From: Henricia sp. BOLD:AAB3569
Taxonomy: Eukaryota > Echinodermata > Asteroidea > Spinulosida > Echinasteridae
Length of the DNA: 64,000 nt
NCBI GenBank assembly: GCA_037783545.1
Contig: JBBELK010001465.1
Coordinates: 124,001 to 188,000 of the forward strand
Reading direction: 5' to 3'
Below are positions 50,757 through 62,500 of this stretch, piece after piece. How positions within the stretch are numbered: the stretch's first letter is position 1; the number at the start of each line of letters is the position of its first letter. Under the pieces are notes generated by a model that did not search any database, was not told the DNA's origin, and saw only the letters and a program-made list of their open reading frames with translations. A program made the translations under genes and the position numbers.

Positions 50757-51392
50757 TTTTTCTAAAATGTTTTATTCGTCCGAATAAAACACGCTAACCA
50801 GTCCAACGTTGTTACCGATAGAACCAGTGCTTCAGCCGTTGTCGTTGCCAGTCCAGGTCATTTATCCACTAAGCGTTCGCCGTTATTGCCAAATGTCCTC
50901 ATTCGTAGTCGTTGCCAGTCCAGGTCATTTATCCACTAAGCGTTCGCCGTTATTGCCAATTTTCCTCATTCGTAGTCGTTGCCAGTCCAGGTCATTTATC
51001 CACCAAATTTCCTCATTCGTTGTCGTTGCCAATCCAGGTCATTATCCGGCGAGTATTCTCCATCACAATCATCACCAATCTTGGTCGATCGTGTCCGAGT
51101 ATCAGGTCATATCCTTCGAGAAGCACCACAGGTACATCCTCATAAAACCACAATCGTCACCAGTCCAGGTCTGGAAGAATCAAGACCGCAGACTCGGATC
51201 CAATCGTGTTCCAAAATTGCATCGGCGTTCCCCGTGACGTACGTACTGGTCACTCCATCATTGAGCAACGTTCCAGGACATCACGGGATTCCGCGAAAAA
51301 CTCCTCCAAACTACCTATGTGCAAGGGTAGTCCTTTGGAAAGCGGTCATCACAGGCCAGCGAGGAAAGAACCCGTACGCCAACCCGACCGCC
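50757..51392 (+). repeat. Insert 8: mosaic of subfamilies, single-copy right end
   Basis: The left flank is of the type seen with subfamily II inserts, and the second 67-bp unit has CTAAGCGTTCGCC as in subfamily II. The 47-bp unit (CCACCAAATTTCC) and the body (CTCATAAAACC, CTATGTG) are of subfamily I. The switch lies at about 50940-51005. It has private changes AAATGTCCTC, CCAATTTTCC and CTGCTGTGCG near the right edge. Like insert 2 it lacks the 27-bp duplication and the target GAG. Hairpin at 50769-50790. Confidence 0.9.
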
Positions 51393-52577
51393 CCAAACTG
51401 CTGTGCGTTAACGACAGTCCGAATGACTGAGCATGCGCACAACTCAGGAGTACCCCAAAGAGGTGTGTACAGACAGCCACGGTTTGCGTGAGAGCAGTCA
51501 GGAAGCCTCAACCCAGTTTTTTCTAAACTTTGAAATTTCTCTGCCATTTCCCGGCGAAAGTCTGTCAATTTTTTATGACAAGTGCGCAATATAGAGAGTT
51601 TAGGGCATGCAAAATTTGAAGTTCGTCGGAACATTTTTCGACCTCCAAATTTGCCGACGTTTGGACCACACTTTGACCAAATTGCCGAGCCAAACTGCGG
51701 TGCGTTAACGACAGTCCGAATGACTGAGCATGCGCACAACTCAGGAGTACCCCAAAGAGGTGTGTACAGACAGCCACGGTTTGCGTGAGAGCAGTCAGGA
51801 AGCCTCAACCCAGTTTTGTCTAAACTTTGAAATTTCTCTGCCATTTCCCGGCGAAAGTCTGTCAATTTTTTATGACAAGTGCGCAATATAGAGAGTTTAG
51901 GGCATGCAAAATTTGAAGTTCGTCGGAACATTTTTCGACCTCCAAATTTGCCGACGTTTGGACCACACTTTGACCAAATTGCCGAGCCAAACTGCGGTGC
52001 GTTAACGACAGTCCGAATGACTGAGCATGCGCACAACTCAGGAGTACCCCAAAGAGGTGTGTACAGACAGCCACGGTTTGCGTGAGAGCAGTCAGGAAGC
52101 CTCAACCCAGTTTTTTCTAAACTTTGAAATTTCTCTGCCATTTCCCGGCGAAAGTCTGTCAATTTTTTATGACAAGTGCGCAATATAGAGAGTTTAGGGC
52201 ATGCAAAATTTGAAGTTCGTCGGAACATTTTTCGACCTCCAAATTTGCCGACGTTTGGACCACACTTTGACCAAATTGCCGAGCCAAACTGCGGTGCGTT
52301 AACGACAGTCCGAATGACTGAGCATGCGCACAACTCAGGAGTACCCCAAAGAGGTGTGTACAGACAGCCACGGTTTGCGTGAGAGCAGTCAGGAAGCCTC
52401 AACCCAGTTTTTTCTAAACTTTGAAATTTCTCTGCCATTTCCCGGCGAAAGTCTGTCAATTTTTTATGACAAGTGCGCAATATAGAGAGTTTAGGGCATG
52501 CAAAATTTGAAGTTCGTCGGAACATTTTTCGACCTCCAAATTTGCCGACGTTTGGACCACACTTTGACCAAATTGCC
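51393..52577 (+). repeat. Satellite between inserts 8 and 9 (4 monomers minus GAG)
   Basis: 1185 bp, that is 4 x 297 minus the three bases lost at the right edge of insert 8. Monomers are close to consensus; one has TTTTGTCTAAAC near 51815. The partial monomer before insert 9 is consensus, so it has neither subfamily II flank variants nor those of insert 1 or 2. Confidence 0.93.
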
Positions 52578-53240
52578 TTTTTCTAAAATGTTTTATTCGT
52601 CCGAATAAAACACGCTAACCAGTCCAACGTTGTTACCGATAGAACCAGTGCTTCAGCAGCCGTTGTCGTTGCCAGTCCAGGTCATTTATCCACTAAGCGT
52701 TCGCCGTTATTGCCAAATTTCCTCATTCGTAGTCGTTGCCAGTCCAGGTCATTTATCCACCAATTGTTCGCCGTTATTGCCAAATGTCCTCATTCGTTGT
52801 CGTTGCCAGTCCAGGTCATTTATCCACCAAATTTCCTCATTCGTTGTCGTTGCCAATCCAGGTCATTATCCGGCGAGTATTCTCCATCACAATCATCACC
52901 AATATTGGTCGATCGTGTCCGAGTATCAGGTCATATCCTTCGAGAAGCACCACAGGTACATCCTCATAAAACCACAATCGTCACCAGTCCAGGTCTGGAA
53001 GAATCAAGACCGCAGACTCGGATCCAATCGTGTTCCAAAATTGCATCGGCGTTCCCCGTGACGTACGTACTGGTCACTCCATCATTGAGCAACGTTCCAG
53101 GACATCACGGGATTCCGCGAAAAACTCCTCCAAACTACCTATGTGCAAGGGTAGTCCTTTGGAAAGCGGTCATCACAGGCCAGCGAGGAAAGAACCCGTA
53201 CGCCAACCCGACCGCCCCAAACTGCGGTGCGTTAACGACC
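52578..53240 (+). repeat. Insert 9 (639-bp core, subfamily I)
   Basis: Subfamily I body with 67+67+47 units. It has a 3-bp expansion (CTTCAGCAGCCG near 52651) and private AAATGTCC and CAATATTGG. The second 67-bp unit has CCACCAATTGTTCGCC as in inserts 1 and 2. The 24-nt satellite-derived right end and intact GAG are present. Hairpin at 52590-52611. Confidence 0.9.
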
Positions 53241-55025
53241 GAGCCAAACTGCGGTGCGTTAACGACAGTCCGAATGACTGAGCATGCGCACAACTCAGGA
53301 GTACCCCAAAGAGGTGTGTACAGACAGCCACGGTTTGCGTGAGAGCAGTCAGGAAGCCTCAACCCAGTTTTTTTCCAAACTTTGAAATTTCTCTGCCATT
53401 TCCCGGCGAAAGTCTGTCAATTTTTTATGACAAGTGCGCAATATAGAGAGTTTAGGGCATGCAAAATTTGAAGTTCGTCGGAACATTTTTCGACCTCCAA
53501 ATTTGCCGACGTTTGGACCACACTTTGACCAAATTGCCGAGCCAAACTGCGGTGCGTTAACGACAGTCCGAATGACTGAGCATGCGCACAACTCAGGAGT
53601 ACCCCAAAGAGGTGTGTACAGACAGCCACGGTTTGCGTGAGAGCAGTCAGGAAGCCTCAACCCAGTTTTTTCTAAACTTTGAAATTTCTCTGCCATTTCC
53701 CGGCGAAAGTCTGTCAATTTTTTATGACAAGTGCGCAATATAGAGAGTTTAGGGCATGCAAAATTTGAAGTTCGTCGGAACATTTTTCGACCTCCAAATT
53801 TGCCGACGTTTGGACCACACTTTGACCAAATTGCCGAGCCAAACTGCGGTGCGTTAACGACAGACCGAATGACTGAGCATGCGCACAACTCAGGAGTACC
53901 CCAAAGAGGTGTGTACAGACAGCCACGGTTTGCGTGAGAGCAGTCAGGAAGCCTCAACCCAGTTTTTTTCTAAACTTTGAAATTTCTCTGCCATTTCCCG
54001 GCGAAAGTCTGTCAATTTTTTATGACAAGTGCGCAATATAGAGAGTTTAGGGCATGCAAAATTTGAAGTTCGTCGGAACATTTTTCGACCTTCAAATTTG
54101 CCGACGTTTGGACCACACTTTGACCAAATTGCCGAGCCAAACTGCGGTGCGTTAACGACAGTCCGAATGACTGAGCATGCGCACAACTCAGGAGTACCCC
54201 AAAGAGGTGTGTACAGACAGCCACGGTTTGCGTGAGAGCAGTCAGGAAGACTCAACCCAGTTTTTTTCTAAACTTTGAAATTTCTCTGCCATTTCCATGC
54301 GAAAGTCTGTCAATTTTTTATGACAAGTGCGCAATATAGAGAGTTTAGGGCATGCAAAATTTGAAGTTCGTCGGAACATTTTTCGACCTCCAAATTTGCC
54401 GACGTTTGGACCACACTTTGACCAAATTGCCGAGCCAAACTGCGGTGCGTTAACGACAGTCCGAATGACTGAGCATGCGCACAACTCAGGAGTACCCCAA
54501 AGAGGTGTGTACAGACAGCCACCGTTTGCGTAAGAGCAGTCAGGAAGCCTCAACCCAGTTTTTTCTAAACTTTGAAATTTCTCTGCCATTTCCCGGCGAA
54601 AGTCTGTCAATTTTTTATGACAAGTGCGCAATATAGAGAGTTTAGGGCATGCAAAATTTGAAGTTCGTCGGAACATTTTTCGACCTCCAAATTCGCCGAC
54701 GTTTGGACCACACTTTGACCAAATTGCCGAGCCAAACTGTGGTGCGTTAACGACAGTCCGAATGACTGAGCATGCGCACAACTCAGGAGTACCCCAAAGA
54801 GGTGTGTACAGACAGCCACGGTTTGCGTGAGAGCAGTCAGGAAGCCTCAACCCAGTTTTTTCTAAACTTTGAAATGTCTCTGCCATTTCCCGGCGAAAGT
54901 CTGTCAATGTTTTATGACAAGTGCGCAATATAGAGAGTTTAGGGCATGCACAATTTGAAGTTCGTCGGAACATTTTTCGACCTCCAAATTTGCCGACGTT
55001 TGGACCACACTTTGACCAAATTGCC
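53241..55025 (+). repeat. Satellite between inserts 9 and 10 (6 monomers)
   Basis: 1785 bp, six monomers plus three extra T (T7 runs near 53367, 53963 and 54261). Private changes include CAGACCGAATG near 53862, GACCTTCAAAT near 54088 and TTCCATGCGAAAG near 54294. The last three monomers are the CCACCG / AAATTCGCC / GCACAATTTG trimer that also precedes insert 3. Confidence 0.94.
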
Positions 55026-55685
55026 TTTTTCTAAAATGTTTTATTCGTCCGAATAAAACACGCTAACCAGTCCAACGTTGTTACCGATAGAACCAGTGCT
55101 TCAGCCGTTGTCGTTGCCAGTCCAGGTCATTTATCCACTAAGCGTTCGCCGTTATTGCCAAATTTCCTCATTCGTAGTCGTTGCCAGTCCAGGTCATTTA
55201 TCCACTAAGCGTTCGCCGTTATTGCCAAATTTCCTCATTCGTTGTCGTTGCCAGTCCAGGTCATTTATCCACAAAATTTCCTCATTCGTTGTCGTTGCCA
55301 ATCCAGGTCATTATCCGGCGAGTATTCTCCATCACAATCATCACCAATCTTGGTCGATCGTGTCCGAGTATCAGGTCATATCCTTCGAGAAGCACCACAG
55401 GTACATCCTCATGAAACCACAATCGTCACCAGTCCAGGTCTGGAAGAATCAAGACCGCAGACTCGGATCCAATCGTGTTCCAAAATTGCATCGGCGTTCC
55501 CCGTGACGTACGTACTGGTCACTCCATCATTGAGCAACGTTCCAGGACATCACGGGATTCCGCGAAAAACTCCTCCAAACTACCTACGTGCAAGGGTAGT
55601 CCTTTGGAAAGCGGTCATCACAGGCCAGCGAGGAAAGAACCCGTACGCCAACCCGACCGCCCCAAACTGCGGTGCGTTAACGACC
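55026..55685 (+). repeat. Insert 10 (636-bp core, subfamily II)
   Basis: Copy of insert 3 at +9507 bp, with 67+67+47 units, subfamily II markers, hairpin at 55038-55059 and satellite-derived right end. Confidence 0.9.
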
Positions 55686-55982
55686 GAGCCAAACTGCGGT
55701 GCGTTAACGACAGTCCGAATGACTGAGCATGCGCACAACTCAGGAGTACCCCAAAGAGGTGTGTACAGACAGCCACGGTTTGCGTGAGAGCAGTCAGGAA
55801 GCCTCAACCCAGTTTTTTCTAAACTTTGAAATGTCTCTGCCATTTCCCGGCGAAAGTCTGTCAATGTTTTATGACAAGTGCGCAATATAGAGAGTTTAGG
55901 GCATGCACAATTTGAAGTTCGTCGGAACATTTTTCGACCTCCAAATTTGCCGACGTTTGGACCACACTTTGACCAAATTGCC
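55686..55982 (+). repeat. Single satellite monomer-length between inserts 10 and 11
   Basis: Exactly 297 bp, same subtype as 46179-46475. Confidence 0.93.
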
Positions 55983-56595
55983 TTTTTCTAAAATGTTTTA
56001 TTCGTCCGAATAAAACACGCTAACCAGTCCAACGTTGTTACCGATAGAACCAGTGCTTCAGCCGTTGTCGTTGCCAGTCCAGGTCATTTATCCACTAAGC
56101 GTTCGCCGTTATTGCCAAATTTCCTCATTCGTAGTCGTTGCCAGTCCAGGTCATTTATCCACTAAGCGTTCGCCGTTATTGCCAAATTTCCTCATTCGTT
56201 GTCGTTGCCAATCCAGGTCATTATCCGGCGAGTATTCTCCATTACAATCATCACCAATCTTGGTCGATCGTGTCCGAGTATCAGGTCATATCCTTCGAGA
56301 AGCACCACAGGTACATCCTCATGAAACCACAATCGTCACCAGTCCAGGTCTGGAAGAATCAAGACCGCAGACTCGGATCCAATCGTGTTCCAAAATTGCA
56401 TCGGCGTTCCCCGTGACGTACGTACTGGTCACTCCATCATTGAGCAACGTTCCAGGACATCACGGGATTCCGCGAAAAACTCCTCCAAACTACCTACGTG
56501 CAAGGGTAGTCCTTTGGAAAGCGGTCATCACAGGCCAGCGAGGAAAGAACCCGTACGCCAACCCGACCGCCCCAAACTGCGGTGCGTTAACGACC
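55983..56595 (+). repeat. Insert 11 (589-bp core, subfamily II)
   Basis: Copy of insert 4 at +9507 bp with one private change (CCATTACAATC near 56240). Two 67-bp units; hairpin at 55995-56016; satellite-derived right end. It is the last insert in the window. Confidence 0.9.
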
Positions 56596-59500
56596 GAGCC
56601 AAACTGCGGTGCGTTAACGACAGTCCGAATGACTGAGCATGCGCACAACTCAGGAGTACCCCAAAGAGGTGTGTACAGACAGCCACGGTTTGCGTGAGAG
56701 CAGTCAGGAAGCCTCAACCCAGTTTTTTCTAAACTTTGAAATTTCTCTGCCATTTCCCGGCGAAAGTCTGTCAATTTTTTATGACAAGTGCGCAATATAG
56801 AGAGTTTAGGGCATGCAAAATTTGAAGTTCGTCGGAACATTTTTCGACCTCCAAATTTGCCGACGTTTGGACCACACTTTGACCAAATTGCCGAGCCAAA
56901 CTGCGGTGCGTTAACGACAGTCCGAATGACTGAGCATGCGCACAACTCAGGAGTACCCCAAAGAGGTGTGTACAGACAGCCACGGTTTGCGTGAGAGCAG
57001 TCAGGAAGCCTCAACCCAGTTTTTTCTAAACTTTGAAATGTCTCTGCCATTTCCCGGCGAAAGTCTGTCAATGTTTTATGACAAGTGCGCAATATAGAGA
57101 GTTTAGGGCATGCACAATTTGAAGTTCGTCGGAACATTTTTCGACCTCCAAATTTGCCGACGTTTGGACCACACTTTGACCAAATTGCCGAGCCAAACTG
57201 CGGTGCGTTAACGACAGTCCGAATGACTGAGCATGCGCACAACTCAGGAGTACCCCAAAGAGGTGTGTACAGACAGCCACGGTTTGCGTGAGAGCAGTCA
57301 GGAAGCCTCAACCCAGTTTTTTCTAAACTTTGAAATTTCTCTGCCATTTCCCGGCGAAAGTCTGTCAATTTTTTATGACAAGTGCGCAATATAGAGAGTT
57401 TAGGGCATGCAAAATTTGAAGTTCGTCGGAACATTTTTCGACCTCCAAATTTGCCGACGTTTGGACCACACTTTGACCAAATTGCCGAGCCAAACTGCGG
57501 TGCGTTAACGACAGTCCGAATGACTGAGCATGCGCACAACTCAGGAGTACCCCAAAGAGGTGTGTACAGACAGCCACGGTTTGCGTGAGAGCAGTCAGAA
57601 AGCCTCAACCCAGTTTTTTCTAAACTTTGAAATTTCTCTGCCATTTCCCGGCGAAAGTCTGTCAATTTTTTATGACAAGTGCGCAATATAGAGAGTTTAG
57701 GGCATGCAAAATTTGAAGTTCGTCGGAACATTTTTCGACCTCCAAATTTGCCGACGTTTGGACCACACTTTGACCAAATTGCCGAGCCAAACTGCGGTGC
57801 GTTAACGACAGTCCGAATGACTGAGCATGCGCACAACTCAGGAGTACCCCAAAGAGGTGTGTACAGACAGCCACCGTTTGCGTGAGAGCAGTCAGGAAGC
57901 CTCAACCCAGTTTTTTCTAAACTTTGAAATTTCTCTGCCATTTCCCGGCGAAAGTCTGTCAATTTTTTATGACAAGTGCGCAATATAGAGAGTTTAGGGC
58001 ATGCAAAATTTGAAGTTCGTCGGAACATTTTTCGACCTCCAAATTTGCCGACGTTTGGACCACACTTTGACCAAATTGCCGAGCCAAACTGCGGTGCGTT
58101 AACGACAGTCCGAATGACTGAGCATGCGCACAACTCAGGAGTACCCCAAAGAGGTGTGTACAGACAGCCACGGTTTGCGTGAGAGCAGTCAGGAAGCCTC
58201 AACCCAGTTTTTTCTAAACTTTGAAATTTCTCTGTCATTTCCCGGCGAAAGTCTGTCAATTTTTTATGACAAGTGCGCAATATAGAGAGTTTAGGGCATG
58301 CAAAATTTGAAGTTCGTGGGAACATTTTTCGACCTCCAAATTTGCCGACGTTTGGACCACACTTTGACCAAATTGCCGAGCCAAACTGCGGTGCGTTAAC
58401 GACAGTCCGAATGACTGAGCATGCGCACAACTCAGGAGTACCCCAAAGAGGTGTGTACAGACAGCCACGGTTTGCGTGAGAGCAGTCAGGAAGCCTCAAC
58501 CCAGTTTTTTCTAAACTTTGAAATTTCTCTGCCATTTCCCGGCGAAAGTCTGTCAATTTTTTATGACAAGTGCGCAATATAGAGAGTTTAGGGCATGCAA
58601 AATTTGAAGTTCGTCGGAACATTTTTCGACCTCCAAATTTGCCGACGTTTGGACCACACTTTGACCAAATTGCCGAGCCAAACTGCGGTGCGTTAACGAC
58701 AGTCCGAATGACTGAGCATGCGCACAACTCAGGAGTACCCCAAAGAGGTGTGTACAGACAGCCACCGTTTGCGTGAGAGCAGTCAGGAAGCCTCAACCCA
58801 GTTTTTTCTAAACTTTGAAATTTCTCTGCCATTTCCCGGCGAAAGTCTGTCAATTTTTTATGACAAGTGCGCAATATAGAGAGTTTAGGGCATGCAAAAT
58901 TTGAAGTTCGTCGGAACATTTTTCGACCTCCAAATTCGCCGACGTTTGGACCACACTTTGTCCAAATTGCCGAGCCAAACTGTGGTGCGTTAACGACAGT
59001 CCGAATGACTGAGCATGCGCACAACTCAGGAGTACCCCAAAGAGGTGTGTACAGACAGCCACGGTTTGAGTGAGAGCAGTCAGGAAGCCTCAACCCAGTT
59101 TTTTCTAAACTTTGAAATTTCTCTGCCATTTCCCGGCGAAAGTCTGTCAATGTTTTATGACAAGTGCGCAATATAGAGAGTTTAGGGCATGCACAATTTG
59201 AAGTTCGTCGGAACATTTTTCGACCTCCAAATTTGCCGACGTTTGGACCACACTTTGACCAAATTGCCGAGCCAAACTGCGGTGCGTTAACGACAGTCCG
59301 AATGACTGAGCATGCGCACAACTCAGGAGTACCCCAAAGAGGTGTGTACAGACAGCCACGGTTTGCGTGAGAGCAGTCAGGAAGCCTCAACCCAGTTTTT
59401 TCTAAACTTTGAAATTTCTCTGCCATTTCCCGGCGAAAGTCTGTCAATTTTTTATGACAAGTGCGCAATATAGAGAGTTTAGGGCATGCAAAATTTGAAG

Positions 59501-62500
59501 TTCGTCGGAACATTTTTCGACCTCCAAATTTGCCGACGTTTGGACCACACTTTGACCAAATTGCCGAGCCAAACTGCGGTGCGTTAACGACAGTCCGAAT
59601 GACTGAGCATGCGCACAACTCAGGAGTACCCCAAAGAGGTGTGTACAGACAGCCACGGTTTGCGTGAGAGCAGTCAGGAAGCCTCAACCCAGTTTTTTCT
59701 AAACTTTGAAATTTCTCTGCCATTTCCCGGCGAAAGTCTGTCAATTTTTTATGACAAGTGCGCAATATAGAGAGTTTAGGGCATGCAAAATTTGAAGTTC
59801 GTCGGAACATTTTTCGACCCCCAAATTTGCCGACGTTTGGACCACACTTTGACCAAATTGCCGAGCCAAACTGCGGTGCGTTAACGACAGTCCGAATGAC
59901 TGAGCATGCGCACAACTCAGGAGTACCCCAAAGAGGTGTGTACAGACAGCCACCGTTTGCGTGAGAGCAGTCAGGAAGCCTCAACCCAGTTTTTTCTAAA
60001 CTTTGAAATTTCTCTGCCATTTCCCGGCGAAAGTCTGTCAATTTTTTATGACAAGTGCGCAATATAGAGAGTTTAGGGCATGCAAAATTTGAAGTTCGTC
60101 GGAACATTTTTCGACCTCCAAATTCGCCGACGTTTGGACCACACTTTGACCAAATTGCCGAGCCAAACTGTGGTGCGTTAACGACAGTCCGAATGACTGA
60201 GCATGCGCACAACTCAGGAGTACCCCAAAGAGGTGTGTACAGACAGCCACGGTTTGCGTGAGAGCAGTCAGGAAGCCTCAACCCAGTTTTTTCTAAACTT
60301 TAAAATTTCTCTGCCATTTCCCGGTGAAAGTCTGTCAATTTTTGATGACAAGTGCGCAATATAGAGAGTTTAGGGCATGCAAAATTTGAAGTTCGTCGGA
60401 ACATTTTTCGACCTCCAAATTTGCCGACGTTTGGACCACACTTTGACCAAATTGCCGAGCCAAACTGCGGTGCGTTAACGACAGTCCGAATGACTGAGCA
60501 TGCGCACAACTCAGGAGTACCCCAAAGAGGTGTGTACAGACAGCCACGGTTTGCGTGAGAGCAGTCAGGAAGCCTCAACCCAGTTTTTTCTAAACTTTGA
60601 AATTTCTCTGCCATTTCCCGGCGAAAGTCTGTCAATTTTTTATGACAAGTGCGCAATATAGAGAGTTTAGGGCATGCAAAATTTGAAGTTCGTCGGAACA
60701 TTTTTCGACCCCCAAATTTGCCGACGTTTGGACCACACTTTGACCAAATTGCCGAGCCAAACTGCGGTGCGTTAACGACAGTCCGAATGACTGAGCATGC
60801 GCACAACTCAGGAGTACCCCAAAGAGGTGTGTACAGACAGCCACGGTTTGCGTGAGAGCAGTCAGGAAGCCTCAACCCAGTTTTTTCTAAACTTTGAAAT
60901 TTCTCTGCCATTTCCCGGCGAAAGTCTGTCAATTTTTTATGACAAGTGCGCAATATAGAGAGTTTAGGGCACGCAAAATTTGAAGTTCGTCGGAACATTT
61001 TTCGACCTCCAAATTTGCCGACGTTTGGACCACACTTTGACCAAATTGCCGAGCCAAACTGCGGTGCGTTAACGACAGTCCGAATGACTGAGCATGCGCA
61101 CAACTCAGGAGTACCCCAAAGAGGTGTGTACAGACAGCCACGGTTTGCGTGAGAGCAGTCAGGAAGCCTCAACCCAGTTTTTTCTAAACTTTGAAATTTC
61201 TCTGCCATTTCCCGGCGAAAGTCTGTCAATTTTTTATGACAAGTGCGCAATATAGAGAGTTTAGGGCATGCAAAATTTGAAGTTCGTCGGAACATTTTTC
61301 GACCTCCAAATTTGCCGACGTTTGGACCACACTTTGACCAAATTGCCGAGCCAAACTGCGGTGCGTTAACGACAGTCCGAATGACTGAGCATGCGCACAA
61401 CTCAGGAGTACCCCAAAGAGGTGTGTACAGACAGCCACGGTTTGCGTGAGAGCAGTCAGGAAGCCTCAACCCAGTTTTTTCTAAACTTTGAAATTTCTCT
61501 GCCATTTCCCGGCGAAAGTCTGTCAATTTTTTATGACAAGTGCGCAATATAGAGAGTTTAGGGCATGCAAAATTTGAAGTTCGTCGGAACATTTTTCGAC
61601 CTCCAAATTTGCCGACGTTTGGACCACACTTTGACCAAATTGCCGAGCCAAACTGCGGTGCGTTAACGACAGTCCGAATGACTGAGCATGCGCACAACTC
61701 AGGAGTACCCCAAAGAGGTGTGTACAGACAGCCACCGTTTGCGTGAGAGCAGTCAGGAAGCCTCAACCCAGTTTTTTCTAAACTTTGAAATTTCTCTGCC
61801 ATTTCCCGGCGAAAGTCTGTCAATTTTTTATGACAAGTGCGCAATATAGAGAGTTTAGGGCATGCAAAATTTGAAGTTCGTCGGAACATTTTTCGACCTC
61901 CAAATTTGCCGACGTTTGGACCACACTTTGACCAAATTGCCGAGCCAAACTGCGGTGCGTTAACGACAGTCCGAATGACTGAGCATGCGCACAACTCAGG
62001 AGTACCCCAAAGAGGTGTGTACAGACAGCCACGGTTTGCGTGAGAGCAGTCAGGAAGCCTCAACCCAGTTTTTTCTAAACTTTGAAATTTCTCTGTCATT
62101 TCCCGGCGAAAGTCTGTCAATTTTTTATGACAAGTGCGCAATATAGAGAGTTTAGGGCATGCAAAATTTGAAGTTCGTGGGAACATTTTTCGACCTCCAA
62201 ATTTGCCGACGTTTGGACCACACTTTGACCAAATTGCCGAGCCAAACTGCGGTGCGTTAACGACAGTCCGAATGACTGAGCATGCGCACAACTCAGGAGT
62301 ACCCCAAAGAGGTGTGTACAGACAGCCACGGTTTGCGTGAGAGCAGTCAGGAAGCCTCAACCCAGTTTTTTCTAAACTTTGAAATTTCTCTGCCATTTCC
62401 CGTCGAAAGTCTGTCAATTTTTTATGACAAGTGCGCAATATAGAGAGTTTAGGGCATGCAAAATTTGAAGTTCGTCGGAACATTTTTCGACCTCCAAATT

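Larger units (their letters stand above)
54300..56725 (+). repeat. Segmental duplication with two inserts, copy B (pair at 44800-47220)
   Basis: Matches 44800-47220 at an offset of 9507 bp across two inserts and their flanking monomers. The left limit is TTCCATGCGAAAG near 54294 against TTCCCGGCGAAAG; the right limit is GAAATTTCTC near 56737 against GAAATGTCTC near 47230. Confidence 0.88.
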
